Source of the DNA: Pycnopodia helianthoides
Taxonomy: Eukaryota > Echinodermata > Asteroidea > Forcipulatida > Asteriidae
Direction: 5' to 3'
NCBI GenBank assembly: GCA_032158295.1
Contig: CM063243.1
Location: 5,650,948-5,714,947 of the forward strand
Length of the DNA: 64,000 nucleotides
The notes beneath the pieces are model-generated. The model was not told the DNA's origin and searched no databases. It saw nothing but the letters and a program-made list of their open reading frames with translations. Below are positions 1 to 13,878 of the stretch, piece by piece. Position 1 is the first letter of the stretch, and the number at the start of each line of letters is the position of its first letter. Both the position numbers and the translations under genes were made by a program.

Positions 1-209
1 AACCATTGAGAAAGGAACAATGCATGATATCTGACAGTAGGATCCCAGTCACAGGGGTGAAAGATCAGCGTACCCATAGGTACGTATTCGATAGAAGATG
101 TATTATCCACTAGACCACTGACATCAATGCTTTTTGAAGATGAAAAGGCCTTGTTTCCTCAAATTGCTCTTAATTTAAAACGTGTGTAATTTACTTTGTA
201 CCAATACAG

Positions 210-353
210 GCCCTCTGGCGGCACCATTGCAGTCCATATTTGGCACCAGAGCTGTGGTCATTGCCAGTGGTTTAATTATTGGGGTTTCTTTTATCATCGC
301 CTCGTTCACCACGACGGTCCCTCAGCTCACGGTGATAACAGCTCTTGGATTCG
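210..353 (+). CDS. SLC16-like transporter copy A, exon 2
   Basis: This internal exon encodes the GPLAAPLQSIFGTRAVVIAS region, corresponding to transmembrane helices 2-3 of an MFS monocarboxylate-transporter-like protein. The acceptor is ...CAATACAG before 210 and the donor is GTAATA at 354. Both introns are phase 1: a G from the previous exon completes GGC, and the final G joins the GA of the next exon at 15518. The exon is 144 nt, the same length and nearly the same sequence as copy B exon 2 at 43708-43851. The first coding exon of copy A lies left of the window. The substrate cannot be deduced; the family usually carries monocarboxylates, aromatic amino acids or related solutes with protons. 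Confidence 0.88.
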
Positions 354-376
354 GTAATAACAAACCTAAGTATTAG

Positions 377-420
377 ACTAGACTTATGTTGTTTGTAAAT
401 TACAAACAAAAGGTGTTCGG
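377..420 (+). repeat. 5' end module of repeat units (first of nine)
   Basis: This is the first occurrence of the module that opens each unit of the block: (A)CTAGA, a short hairpin (TGTTTGTAAATTACAAACA here), then AGGTGTTCGG. Further copies are at about 3108-3150, 3992-4035, 5833-5876, 6974-7016, 9592-9636, 11407-11449, 12414-12454 and 13879-13922. In most of them the hairpin is GTGTTTGT/ACAAACAC. An A-rich tract usually precedes the module, as if each unit had landed in the tail of the previous one. Confidence 0.75.
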
Positions 421-1649
421 TGTGTTTTTATAATTTGGTTTTAACCCTTTCCCGATCTGTTTGAAGCACTGTATACTCAGTACTTTTGCGAGTTTTGTAA
501 AAAACTAAAAAATGAAAACATAAAATAAAAACAATTAAACAGAAGTAAAGGTCACAGGGGTCAAACTTTGTGTAAGATTTTAAAAATACTACAGGGTCTT
601 TCACATGGTTCAAAGATCTTGTGTGTGGCAATTATGGTTCTTCAGATATGAATTTGTTTCAATATTAAGCATTGATTGAATGTTATGACGTCATCGATTA
701 CGTCATCGATGACGTCATCATCCCCAAAACCTTTACGTATAAGTACATGGTTAGTTCAAATGCGATGAATATAAAAACAAGTAAATGGAACGAGCGGATC
801 TGGTTAGGAAGCATTATACCTCCATTCAATGGCCGTAAAATAATTTCCTAAAGACTCGTTTGCAAAGGTAGCTCTAGCGGGCGCTACATTTATTTGGGAT
901 TGATGTGGATGCACCAACGTAAACTTGGGACATAGTTGGGACATTATGGTACAACTGTTCAATGCGTGATTCGTAGGTACACCTGTACGTATTCCACGAA
1001 GTCCAAATTGCGCCGGAAAAGGGTTATACTATTGGGTTCACCCTATAAAGGCAGTTGTTCATGTGAGCTTTCCTTCGTGATGTGAGTGTAGTTGTGTGAA
1101 ATACTTTTTTTTTTGCCAAAGTAAACATTTTTAACGGGCACCTCATTTTATACGCCGGGCGGATTTCTAATTAGCCCGGGCGGATTACTATATCGTCCGA
1201 ACCCTTGCCCTTACACTTTACAGAGTTTTGTAAAAAAAATATATATATAAAGAATATAAAACAAATCAAATAATAAACTACAAGTCAATAAACCCCAAAT
1301 CAAAATAAATAAATGAATAAAAACACAGGCAAATCCCTCGGGTGTGTGATTCGATCCCATGACATTTGAACTGCTAAAGCAGATGTGTCACCCCAGACCA
1401 CCGAGCTAGTGTGTCTTTGATGACCGATAATAGTGCTACGTATTTGCGTGGATTAGACTATGGAGCTCCATGATTAGATGATTAAACCATTAAACGAACA
1501 AAGCCTCATGCCAAATCAGGCTTGGTGGACATTCTGATCAATGAACCGTCTGATCAATGGAGCGGAACAGCCAGCCACAGTGCTTTTTGATGAAATGATG
1601 AGGAGTTAATATTGAGATAGGCCTATCAATTTTTGAAATTTTCATCTTC

Positions 1650-3100
1650 CGGTTTGAACCGGAAGTCGGGGTCAAATGGGGTCACACTTAATGTATCGTT
1701 TGTTTAGTGTTCAGTGCCCTTTCCGATAATGTATAGATTGTAAAAATCAAATGTTTGGTTCTCGACATATAATTTTTTTAAATAATAAACTTTGAATTAA
1801 TATATTTCAATACCCGATGTCGTCATATGACGTTACTAAAACGGTTTCATCTCCTAATAGATATCTGACTATGTGAAGTTTCAAGTTTATAATATGTGCT
1901 TGGGAAGTGTGCTTTTGTTAGCGGAAAAGCGACGGGGAGAAGGAAGAAGTATTAAGAAAAATGATAACAAATTCGAAGTGTTCGGATTTTTGACCTGAAT
2001 TAATGAGTCATCTGTTTTCAAGAAAGCTGACTGGGGTGAATGTGACTTGTGCTGTTTGTTATTGTGAAAACGGAATGAATAACTATTAAAAAATCTTTTT
2101 TTCTAAGCGTTTTACAGAACTTCCAGTTTCACGGTTATGAGTTAGAGTTAGCAATCCGTTATTATGTATTCACAATCCGTTGTTACAGATTACGGTTTAT
2201 AGTACAGATTCGCAATCCGTATAATAACGGATTTTTCAGATTTAATTCCAGTCAGTTATTAAAAGCCATACAAATCACTAGAGCAGGTGGACATTTCAGG
2301 GAAGCCTCCTCTTATATTCCTTGGTTTCCACTACGCCATCAGACGTGCAAAACGGGAGTAAATTCAAGATGAACTTTGAGTGAGTTTGAGGATTTGAGAT
2401 TTGTACGTGAGTTTTACAACAACGTAATGACGTTCAATGAACTTTGACACGTCTAAACCTGCACACAATACGTGGCTGCATGTCAGCAGTATGCAGGTTT
2501 TGTGACCTTGTAATCAATGGAGCGCACAGCCAGCCACGTGCTATTGGATTGATAAGGATAGTATGCATGTTTTCAGTGGTTCTTCCAGCACGTGCTGGAT
2601 TAGATTCAGTGCAGTTGCTTTCATTACGTGAGCGTTAACGTCCGTTTTCGACGGGAAGTTAGGGTCAAATTGGTAACATTTCTGTGGAAAAGTTTGCGGA
2701 GGAAGAACAACATATAACCTGATGTAAAAATTGTGACAAAAGTATAAGTAGTTCTTGAGATATGATTTTTTGCAATTTTCAACTTCCGGTTTGAATCGGA
2801 AGTCAAGGTCAAATGGGGTCACACTCTGTGTAACGTTTTTTGAGTTTCCAAAGGCCTTTCCGATAATGTATGGATTGTGCAAATCCATTATGTAGTTCAT
2901 GAGTTATGATTTTTTGAAATAATAAACTTTGAATTAATGTATTTCAATACCTGATGACGTCATCATGACGTAACTGAAGCGGTTTCATCTCATAATAGAT
3001 ATCTAACTATATGTGAAGTTTCAAGTTTGTATGTGCTTGGAAAGTGTGCTTTTGTTAGCGGACAAGCGACGGGGAGAAGAAGAAGAAGTATTAAGAAAAA
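1650..3100. repeat. Degenerate ~350-bp modules with palindromes
   Basis: Two consecutive degenerate copies of the recurring internal module are visible (about 1650-1990 and 2785-3100). Each has the ACTTCCGGTTTGAACCGGAAGT-type palindrome, AAGGTCAAATGGGGTCACACT, a TTTCCGATAATGTAT.GATTGT block, and then CCTGATGACGTCATCATGACGT or a decayed form. Both end in AAGTTTCAAGTT...GTGTGCTTTTGTTAGCGG...GAAGAAG. No ORF is conserved between them, so I treat this as non-coding repeat. Confidence 0.6.
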
Positions 3101-3991
3101 GAAAAAACTAGAGCTTAAGTGTTTGTACGAACAAACACTGAGGTGTTCGGCTATTAATGGGTTCTGTCAACGCATGAGCTATTGCGTTTAGTTAAATTTG
3201 GTGCCATTACTGTTTTGTGGCTACACACTTTAGCAAAAGTCTAAAAAGCACACGATTAAAAGCCTGACGTTTGATTGTTAGCGAGGTTTGCATGGACGGC
3301 TGTTTTAGAGACTAACAAAGCGGTCAAAATAGCGAAAAGCCGCTCACAATGCAACTGGTATAGATCACGCAATGTGTGTGTTTACGATTTAGTTATTTTC
3401 CCGCGATTTAACAGCGGGTCAATGCATACCCGATTTCAACCGGAAGTGAAGGTCATATAGGTAACATCTCTGTGGCAAAGTTAGAGACCGCTTATAGATC
3501 TACAACATGGTGTAACATTTGTGAGTAGTGTATGTGTAAAAATTATGAATATTTCTCAAAGTATGACATTTGAAATTTTCAACTTCCGGTTTGAACAGGA
3601 AGTCAAGGTCAAATGGTGTAACACTTTGTGTAGTAATTGCTACATTTTTCAAGCCCTCTCCGATGATGTATAAATTGAAATAATAGCTAAAGTACTTCTC
3701 GAGATATGAATTTTTGAAGTATTTAACTTTGATTTACTGCATTTCGACACCTGATGACGTCATCATGACGTCAAGACTATCTGATGGTGGTTGTAGTACG
3801 GTCCTAACATGGTGTTAATTTGAAGTTGATCTGATATACAGAAGATAATGTTTTTACAAGTGTTTTTTTTTTTAGAATTAGACAGAGGGAAACTTTGACG
3901 CGCTGTTGCACGAACACCTCAAAAAAAAAACCAAAAAAAAAACGAACAAAAACAATGAGTTGTTCGCGCTGCTGCACGAACACCTCAAAAA

Positions 3992-5832
3992 ATAGAGATT
4001 CAGAGTTTGTCACACCACAAACTCAAGGTGTTCGGTTCCCATGGTGGGGGAATGATGATCATTTTTCAATACACGCGGTTGACATTGTTAAGAGTATCAT
4101 TTAAGCAGTCAAAAGCACCATTTAAATGAAAATCAAAGCTAAAGTCTCCGCTGTAAGAAAACCAGTAAAAATACCCATGAAGGAAAGCGGGATTTAAAAA
4201 AAGCGTTGAACATTGAACGCCGTTTTCTCCGATTGTTACTTTTCACTGGGATCTACGTGTGTGTGGCGTCGGTGACTATTTGATTGTTACAACATTGACA
4301 AAATGTGTCTCGACTTGTCGCATGACTGCTTGCAATGGTTAATTGTCTCATACAATGTATACACGACACGAAACTTAGGAGTCTAGACACTATTGTGTAC
4401 ATCAATTGCATTTATTTGCTCATTTGATTTTTTTTAAAGTTATAGGTCATTTTTGTGTCACATCACTGCTTGCAATGGTTTATTGACTGATACAATTTAA
4501 ACGCTACATAAAACTTTGGAGTCGAGGCACTATTTTGTACATTTACCAGTACACATATTTGTACATTTGATAGTTTCACAGTACATTGACATTTATTGTA
4601 TGATACATTATGACATGAACATAATTAGCAAATCTTAAGACCACCATATCTCAAAAAGAATAAGTCCGATCAACTGTTTTCGATTGTGTACTTTTGGGAT
4701 ACTGTAGATGTATTTGTTAGGCTAAAACATTGTGCGACGTCATTATGACGTCACCAGTACCCAGCGTAAAGTCAATACATTTCGCTCGCCACAATTCATG
4801 TCCTATGGCCTGTGTGGTAATAAAACACCTCCATAAGACTGTGTGGCGCGGTATGCTACTTTATGTGTTCTCTTATGTTATGATGTAAGGAATTATGAAG
4901 TCACCACGTGTTAGAGCACGCTCTATCAATCGTCTATTTTTCAAGAGTGTCAAACAAAATAAGTTTAATTTTGAAATCTACAGAATATGCTTGATCGAGT
5001 CAGAAGTTGTTTCCCATCCCATCCCGGAATACTGTGAGCTACGGTACTCATGTTTCAAGCTCGAAAACATTTTGCATCAATTTTTGATTTCACGTACTAA
5101 CACAAAACGTTTTACTTTATTGCTTATTAATTTAGGACGAAAAGCAGTCATAAGCACCATTTTATGTATGAAGTTCAAAGCAACAAGTCTTCACTGTAAG
5201 AAAACTAGTGACGTTTTGAAGGAAAGCGGGATTTTATAAAAGCCTTCAACATTAAATGCCGTTTTATACAATTGTTACCTTTTACTGTATACGTGTGTGT
5301 TTGTGAAATCGGTGGGTGACGATTTGATTGCTTAACAGTTACCTTCACAAATGTGTCTCGAAAGTAAACATTCGTGACTTCTCGCATGGCTACTTGCAAT
5401 GGTTTATTGTCTGACATACTGAATGTACTAAATTAAACTTCGGAGTCTAGATACTATTGTGTACATTAACCCATTGTGCATTTGATAGATTCACAGTTAC
5501 ATATAAAAATGTGTCTCGAAAGTAAACATGCATGAATTGTCGCATGGCTGCTTACAGTGATTTATTTTCAAGAAATAACAGCGAATTTATTGTTCTTAGT
5601 TTGTGAGTTCTGGTTGTTAAACCAACACCTCAAAATTTGATTAAAATTAAATACATTTAATTACCCAATTAACCATTGGATGACGTCATTATGTTGTAAA
5701 AACTTCTGTTTCATCTATTTATCAGGTGTAACACTGTTGCTAAGTTTCATGACCGTACGATCTTGGGAAGAAGGTCAAAGTCTGCAGACAACGATTTGTG
5801 TGTATTTTTGAGATGAAACAAACTCAAAAATT
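3992..5832. repeat. 1.8-kb repeat unit, copy 1
   Basis: This unit is almost identical over its full length to 9592-11406. It starts with the TAGAGATTCAGAGTTTGT...ACAAACTCAAGGTGTTCGG module and runs to the next CTAGAG module. It contains internal sub-repeats: GAAGGAAAGCGGGATTT...GAACATTGAACGCCGTTTT at about 4180 and a related stretch at about 5220. It also holds a GACGTCATTATGACGTCAC palindrome at about 4737. The high identity of the two copies against otherwise diverged surroundings indicates recent duplication or transposition. Confidence 0.8.
4895..5239 (+). other. 114-codon ORF shared by both 1.8-kb repeat copies
   Basis: The ORF begins MKSPRVRARSINRLFFKSVK and ends DVLKESGIL. The copy at 10510-10854 has the same length and reading frame with only four visible amino-acid differences. 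I recognise no domain, signal peptide or membrane segment. Since the two repeat copies are nearly identical at the DNA level, conservation of the frame carries little weight. It may be a chance ORF. Confidence 0.25.
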
Positions 5833-8321
5833 CACTAGAGCTTAAGTGTTTGTACGAACAAACACCGAGGTGTTCGTCTATTAATGGGTTGTGTCAACGC
5901 CTGAGCTATTGCATTTAGTTGAATTTGGTGTCATAACTGTTTTGTGGCGTGCCTAACAAGCTACACACTTAGGCGAAAGTCTAACAAAAGCACAAGAGTA
6001 AAGGCCTGACGTTTGATTGTTAGCGAAGTTTCCATGGACGGCTGTTTTAGAGACTAACAAAGCTATTGCCAAAATCAGATTGCGGAACCTTGAACAGAGA
6101 CTAGAGTACAAAGCATGTTTGGACTATGGACTTTGCGGTCAAAATAGCGAAAAGCCGCTCACAATGCAACTGACAAAGATCACGCAATGTGTGTGTTTAC
6201 GGTGCAATTATTTTCTCGCGGTTTAACAGCGGGTCAATGCATACCCGATTTCAACCGGAAATGAATGTCAAATGGGTAACATCTTTGTGGCAAAGTTTGA
6301 GAACGCTTATGGACCTACAACATGATGTAACATTTGTGATTAGTTTGTGCGTAAAAATTACGGATAATTCTTAAAGTATGAAATTTGAAATTTTTAACCT
6401 CCGGTTTGAACAGGAAGTCAAGGTCAAATAGTGTAATACTCTATGTAGTAATTGCTACATTTTTCAAGACCTCTCCGATGATGTGTAGATTGAAATAACT
6501 TCTCGAGTTATGAATTTTTGAAGTATTTAACTTGCATTTAATGTGTTTTGACACCTGATGACGTCATCATGACGTCACAACTACCTGATGGAGGTTGTGT
6601 TACGGTCCTAACATGGTGTTAATTTGAAGTTGATCTGATATACAGAAGTTAATGTTTTTACCGGGAAAGTGTTTTTTTTTTAAAGAATTACACAAAGGGA
6701 AACTTTGACCCTACGTTACTACCGGAAGTAAAGGTCATGTGAATTTTGCGTTAACTCTTCAAATGTTGCCCATGTCTTGGTCTATCATATGCCCAAATAT
6801 AACTACTGTAGCTATAATATTCAGAGACATACAGGCATTGGCGTGACGTCACTTTTTGAACTTAAATTGCTTGTAATTTGACCTACATGTGAAGTTTCAA
6901 GTTGATATAGGCTTCGCAACTATGCGTTTTTTTTGTGGACAAAGCCAACCGAGAAGAAGAAAAACTAAAAAAAACTAGAGCGCAAGTGTTTGTCCAAACA
7001 AACACGAGGTGTTCGGCTATCAATGGGGTCAGTGTTGTAGTCAACGCGAGAGCTATTGCATTTAGTGGAATTTGGTGCCATTACTGTTTTGTGGCGTGCC
7101 TAACAACCTACACACTTTAGCAACATTCTACACAAAAAAAGCATATGATTAAAATCCTGACCTTTGATTGATAGCGGGGTTTGCATGGACGGCTGTTTTA
7201 AAGACTGACAAAGCTATTGCCAAAATCAGGTTAGGAGAACCTTGACCAGAGGATAGAGTTTCGTATAGTTAGAACTTCCTGTTTGGACCGGAAGGAAAGA
7301 TCAAAGTGGGTCATGCTTCTGGAATAAAATGTCAAACGTGTATTAAGCTAGCAAGCAGCACAAAGATTAAGACTTCATGACATGTGGTTCAGGAAATATG
7401 ATTTCTAATATTTGAACTTCCTGTTCGGACTAGAAGGAAACGTCAACGTGGGGTCATGCATTTGAACAAAATGTCACAAGTGTTGTAAGCTACAAGACAG
7501 CACAAATATTACGACTTTATGACATGCAGTTCAGGAGATATGATATTTAAAGTAATAAGCTTTGAACTACTGTAACTTGACACCCGATGACGTCATGATG
7601 AAAAAAATGTGCTTTAGTAAAGTAAAGGTCAAACGGGGTCACAATGTGGGTAAGATTTGTTTAATACCTTAAGAGCTTTCATATGGTGCACATATTATGT
7701 ATTTAGCATGGTTCTTGAGATATGATTGTTTTTAATATAAAACTTCAATTTAATGTAATGACGTCATTGGTGATGTCGTAATTCAAAAACAAATGTATTT
7801 TGTCATGTACACACTGTGGTCTAAGTATATAGTAAGTTTCAAGTCCGTACAATGTTTAATTTTTGGAGATAGCAAAATTTTAAAAATGTCGACCTCGTTA
7901 ACGATTGTCGTTGTGACGTAGCTATGACGTCATATATCATATAAAATGCTCATGAGCTATACAAAATATTATGCGTTGAAAGTTTTTTTTCATATTTTTA
8001 TTCACTTAGGCTCTTGAGCCCCCAAAACATAATTTTTAATTCAACTTCCGGTAAAGGTCAAATGAGGTCACAATTTGCATACAATGTGTACAACATTACA
8101 AGACCTTTCCTATGCATCAAAGATCCTGTATGTAGCATATATGGTTCTCAAGATATGAATTTTTCAAATTATTTAACGTTTATTTAACGTAATGACGTTA
8201 TCAATTACGTCATCATTCCAAACAAGTTGCGGATTCATCTAGTCTCTAAGATCTTTGTACACGGTAAGTTTCAAGTTCATACAAGCTTTTCTTTTTGCGA
8301 AGAAGAAAACCCAGAAAGAAA

Positions 8322-8422
8322 GAAAAAAACAGAGCAATAACAATAGTTGTTCGGATGTTGGCCGAACACCTAAAAAAAAACAGAGCAATAACACTAGTTG
8401 TTCGGCTGTTGGCCGAACACCT
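8322..8422. repeat. Two tandem hairpin mini-units
   Basis: Two copies of an A-tract followed by CAGAGCAATAACA(A/C)TAGTTGTTCGG(A/C)TGTTGGCCGAACACCT lie head to tail. Each can fold as GTTCGG...CCGAAC. The same style of unit occurs at 3897-3992, 12297-12415 and 14806-15127. Confidence 0.6.
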
Positions 8423-9591
8423 AATGAAAGATAAATGTTAATAATTATTTCTTTGCGAATCGTTAATTATCATGAAAATACATTGTATTATGGTTATTTC
8501 TAGTGGCCAAGAATAACTCTTAGTAAAAGCATTACAAGCTACACACTTTAGCAAAAGTCTAAACAAGCTTTTGATTGTTAGCGAGGTTTGCATAGACGGC
8601 TGTTTTAGAGACTAACAAAGCTATTGCCGAAATCAGGATGCGTGAACCTTGAACAGAGACTAGAGTACAAGCATGTTTGGACTTTGCGGTCAATAGAACG
8701 AAAAGCCGCTCACATTGCAACTAGTATAGATCACGGATTGTGTGTGTTTTCAGTGCAGTTATTTTCCCGCGGTTTAACAGCGTGTCAATGCATACCCGAT
8801 TTCAACCGGAAGTGAAGGTCAAATAGGTAACATCTCTGTGGCAAAGTTTGAGAACGCCTTTGGACCTACAACATGGTGTAAAATCTGTGAGTAGTGTGTG
8901 TGTAAAAAGTATGAATATTTCTTAAAGTATGAAATTTGAAATTTTCAACTTCCGGTTTAAACAGGAAGTCAAGGTCAAATGGTGTAACACTTTGGGTTGT
9001 AATTGCTACATTTTTCAAGACCTCCCCGATGATGTATAGATTGAAATAATAGCTAACGTACTTCTCGAGTTATGAATTTATGAAGTATTAAACTTTGTTT
9101 TAGTGTATTTTGACACCAGATGACGTCATCATAACGTCACAACTACCTGGTGGAGGTTTTATCCATGTCCTAATGTGGTATTAATTTGAAGTTGATCAGA
9201 TATACTAAAGTTAATAATTTTACCGAGAAAGTGTTTTTTTAAAGAATTACACAAAGGCAAACTTTGACCTTCCGGTACGACCGTAGGTAAAGGTCAAGTG
9301 AATTTTGCGTTAACATTTTAAAATGTTGCCCATGTCTTTGTGTATCATATGCCAAAAGTTGAATTGTGTAACTTTATTATTCAGAGACATACAGGCATGG
9401 GCATGAGGTCACTTTTGACCTTAAATGGCTTGTAATTTGACACCTGATGACGTAATCATGACGTCACAACTTACTCGGCTTCTGCTAGTTATGTTCCAAC
9501 TTCACATGAAGTTTCAAGTTGATCAAAGGTTTACAAGTATGCGTTTGCTTGCGGACAAAGCCCACTGAGAAAAATAAGTAAAACTAAAAAA

Positions 9592-11406
9592 ACTAGAGAT
9601 TCAGAGTTTGTCATACCACAAACTCAAGGTGTTCGGTTCCCAAGGTGGGGGAATGATGAGCATTTTTTCAATACACGCGGTTGACATTGTAAAGAGTATC
9701 ATTTAAGCAGTCAAAAGCACCATTTAAATGAAAATCAAAGCTAAAGTCTCCGCTGTAAGAAAACCAGTAAAAATATCCATGAAGGAAAGCGGGATTTAAA
9801 AAAAGCGCTGAACATTGAACGCCGTTTTCTCCAATTGTTACTTTTCACTGGGATCTACGTGTGTGTGGCGTCGGTGACGATTTGATTGCTACAACATTGA
9901 CAAAATGTGTCTCGAAAGTAGGCATTCGTGACTTGTCGCATGACTGCTTGCAATGGTTAATTGGCTCATACAATGTATACACGACATGAAACTTAGGAGT
10001 CTAGACACTATTGTGTACATCTAGCATTTATTTGCACATTTGATATTTTAAAAGTTATAGGTCATTTTTTTGTCGCATGACTGCTTGCAATGTTTTATTG
10101 ACTGATACAATTTAAACGCTACATAAAACTTTGGAGTCAAGGCACTATTTTGTACATTTACCAGTACACACCTTTGTACATTTGATAGTTTCACAGTACA
10201 TTGACATTTATTGTATGATACATTATGACATGAATATAATTAGCAAAGCTTGAGACCACCATATCTCGAAAAGAATAAGTCCGATCAACTGTTTTCGATT
10301 GTGTACTTTTGGGATACTGTAGATGTATTTGTTAGGCTAAAACATTGTGCGACGTCATCATGACGTCACCAGTACCCAGCGTTAAGTCAATACATTTCGC
10401 TCGCCACAATTCATGTCCTATGGCCTTTGTGGTAATAAAACACCCCCATAAGACTGTGTGGCGCGGTATGCTACTTTATGTGTTCTCTTATGTTATGATG
10501 TAAGGAATTATGAAGTCACCACCTGTTAAAGCACGCTCTATCAATCGTCTATTTTTCAAGAGTGTCAAACAAAATAAGTTTAATTTTGAAATCTACAGAA
10601 TATGCTTGATCGAGTCAGAAGTTGTTTCCCATCCCATCCCGGAATACTGTGAGCTACGGTACTCATGTTTCAAGCTCGAAAACATTTTGCATCAATTTTT
10701 GATTTCACGTACTAACACAAAACGTTTTACTTTATTGCTTATTAATTTAGGACGAAAAGCAGTCATAAGAACCATTTTATATATGAAGTTCAAAGCAACA
10801 AGTCTTCACTGTAAGAAAACTAGTGACGTTTTGAAGGAAAGCGGGATTTTATAAAAGCCTTCAACATTAAATGCCGTTTTATACAATTGTTACCTTTTAC
10901 TGTATACGTGTGTGTTTGTTTGTGAAATCGGTGGGTGACGATTTGATTGCTTAACAGTTACCTTCACAAATGTGTCTCGAAAGTAATATTCGTGACTTCT
11001 CGCATGGCTACTTGCAATGGTTTATTGTCTGACATACTGAATGTACTAAATTAAACTTCGGAGTCTAGATACTATTGTGTACATTAACCCATTGTGCATT
11101 TGATAGCTTCCATGAATTGTCGCATGACTGCTTACAGTGGTTTATTTTCAAGAAATAACAGCGAATTTATTGTTCTTAGTTTGTGAGCTCTGGTTGTTAA
11201 ACCAACAACTCAAAATTTGATTAAAATTAATTACATTTAATTACCCAATTAACCATTGGATGACGTCATTATGTTGTAAAAACTTCTGTTTCATCTATTT
11301 ATCAGGTGTAACACTGTTGCTAAGTTTCATGACCGTACGATCTTAGGAAGGAGGTCAAAGTCTGCGGACAACGATTTGTGTGTATTTTTGAGATGAAACA
11401 AACTCA
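9592..11406. repeat. 1.8-kb repeat unit, copy 2
   Basis: This is the second copy of the unit at 3992-5832, in the same orientation. It is bounded on the left by an A-rich tract plus a CTAGAG module and on the right by the next CTAGAG module at 11407. It contains the second copy of the 114-codon ORF (10510-10854). Differences from copy 1 are scattered substitutions and a few small indels. Confidence 0.8.
10510..10854 (+). other. 114-codon ORF, second copy
   Basis: Same ORF as at 4895-5239 (MKSPPVKARSINRLFFKSVK...). No domain is recognised. It is reported only because the frame is kept in both copies. Confidence 0.25.
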
Positions 11407-12413
11407 ACTAGAGCGCAAGTGCTTGTCCAAACAAACACGAGGTGTTCGGCTATCAATGGAGTCAGTGTTGTAGTCAACGCGAGAGCTATTGCATTGAGTG
11501 GAATTAGTTGGTGCCATTACTGTTTTGTGGCGTGCCTAACAACCTACACACTTTAGCAAAAATCTATTTAAAAAAAAAGCACATGATTAAAAGCCTGGCG
11601 TTTGATTGTTAGCGAGGTTTGCATGGACGACTGTTTTAAAGACTGACAAAGCTATTGCCAAAATCAGGTTACGAGACTCTTGAACAGAGACTAGAGTTTT
11701 GTATAGTTAGAACTTCCTGTTTGGACTGGAAGGATTGTAAAAATCCAACATGCGGTTCACGAGTTATGATTTTTTTAAAATATTAAACTTTGATTTATTG
11801 TAATTCCAAACCTGATGACGTCATCGTGACATCATCAAGTTTGTGTCGTCTTGATATTAAGGTTCAAATGTCTGATGAGTTTCAATGTTCAATTCAATTT
11901 CAATCTTGAGTTATGCCGTAAATAAGCCCGAAAGTGATGTTTTTCAAGAAAAAAACCCAAAGGCAAACTTCGACCCAGGGTAACGACCCGGAAGTAAAGG
12001 TCATACGATTTTGGTGTGAACTTTTCAAAGATTGCCCATGTCTAGATCTATCATATGCCCAAGTTTAATTGCTGTAGCTAAAATATTCAGAGATATACAG
12101 GCATTGGCGTGACGTCACTTTTTTAACCTAAATTTTGCTTGTAATTTGACACCTGATGACGTCATCATGACGCACAACTTTTAGAATCATCTACAAGTTA
12201 TTGTCTACCTACATGTGAAGTTTCAAGTTCATGTAAGTTTAACAACTATGCATTTGCTTGCGGACAAACGAAGCTGAGAAGAAGAATAAAAACTAAGAAA
12301 AAAAAAAAAAACCGAACAAAATCAATGAGTTGTTCGCGCTGTTGCACGAACACCTCAAAAAAAAAACCGAACAAAAACAATGAGTTGTTCGTGCTGTTGC
12401 ACGAACACCTCAA

Positions 12414-13878
12414 ATAGAGCTTAAGTGTTTGTACAAACAAACACTGAGGTGTTCGGCTATCAAAGGGGTCAGTGTTTAATTAAATCGAGGAAAAGATTGT
12501 TGATAGCTTTTGAAATTTCACGGAAAGTACATTTATTACACAGGAAATAAATGCAAACGTTAATTCTTAACTTCCGCTTTCAACCGAAAGACAAGGTCAA
12601 TTGAGTCCACACTATGTGTAGCGTTTGTTTATTTGTCGAAGACCTCTCCGATGATGTATAGATTGTGAAATTCTGATGCACGGTTCATAAGTTATTAATT
12701 TTTCAAATATATTAAACAAATTTAAATTTAATTGAACACCTGATTACGTCATTATGACGTCAAGAAAGCGGTGTCTTCTACAATTGAAGAGCTAACTTTT
12801 TGCGAAGTTTGAAGGTTGTGTGATCTTTGGAAGTGTGTCTTTTGTTATCTGACAAAAATGCTCACACTTGGATTAGACTAACAGCCCATACAGCCTTGCT
12901 CTATGCATAGCCTATGCCAAATGGACTTTGCCTCCCTGTGATCAGTCGAGCAGAACACGCCACGGTACGCATAGCCTTCAATGCATGCGATGTGTAGGCG
13001 CACGTTCGTATGTCTACCTGTGTTCTTTCAGTTTCACTATCGTGCGTTGTCACGGTGGGTCAACTTAAACGTGCGCCTTTTTCGACCTCATGTAAAGGTC
13101 AAAATATTGTCATCTGAGTGCAAAAGTTTGAGCAGGCTTAACGTTCCACACCTTGATACAAAAAATAAACTAAAATAATTGGTAGTTTTTGAGATACGAA
13201 TTGTTGAAATTTTCAACTTCCGATTTGAACCGGAAGTAAAGGTCAAATGGGGTCAAGTTTTGTGTAGGGTTTGTTGAACTTTCAACGACCTGTCCGATGA
13301 TGTGTCGATTGTAAAAATCCAACATGCGGTTCACGAGTTATGATTTTTTACAAATATTAAACTTTGATTTATTGTAATTCAAAACCTGATGACGTCATCA
13401 TGACATCATCAAGTTTGTGTCGTCTTGATGTTAAGGTTCAAATGTCTGATGAGTTTCAATGTTCAATTCAATTTCAATCTTGAGTTATGCCGTAAATAAG
13501 CCCGAAAGTGATGTTTTTCAAGAAAAAAACCCAAAGGCAAACTTCGACCCAGGGTAACGACCCGGAAGTAAAGGTCATACGATTTTGGTGTTAACTTTTC
13601 AAAGATTGTCCATGTCTAGATCTATCATATGCCCAAATATGAATACTGTGGCTATAATATTCAGAGATATACAGGCATTGGCCTAACGTCACTTTTTGAA
13701 CTTAAATTTTCTTGTAATTTGACACCCGATGACGTCATCATGACGCCACAACCTCTGTATCATCTGCTAGTTGCAATCTACCTACATGTAAAGTTTCATG
13801 TTGACATAGGCCCCGCAACTATGCGTTTTTTGTGGACAAAGCCCACCGAGAAGAAGAAAAACTATATATAAAAAAAAA
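12414..13878. repeat. 1.46-kb repeat unit, full form
   Basis: The unit begins with the TAGAGCTTAAG / GTGTTTGT hairpin / AGGTGTTCGG module and ends GACAAAGCCCACCGAGAAGAAG plus an A-rich tail. The following unit (13879-14802) repeats its first ~850 bp nearly exactly. That unit then jumps from GGGGTCAAGTTTT to CTACCTACATGTAAAG, missing the middle. A related stretch without the opening module lies at about 11690-12260. Confidence 0.7.
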
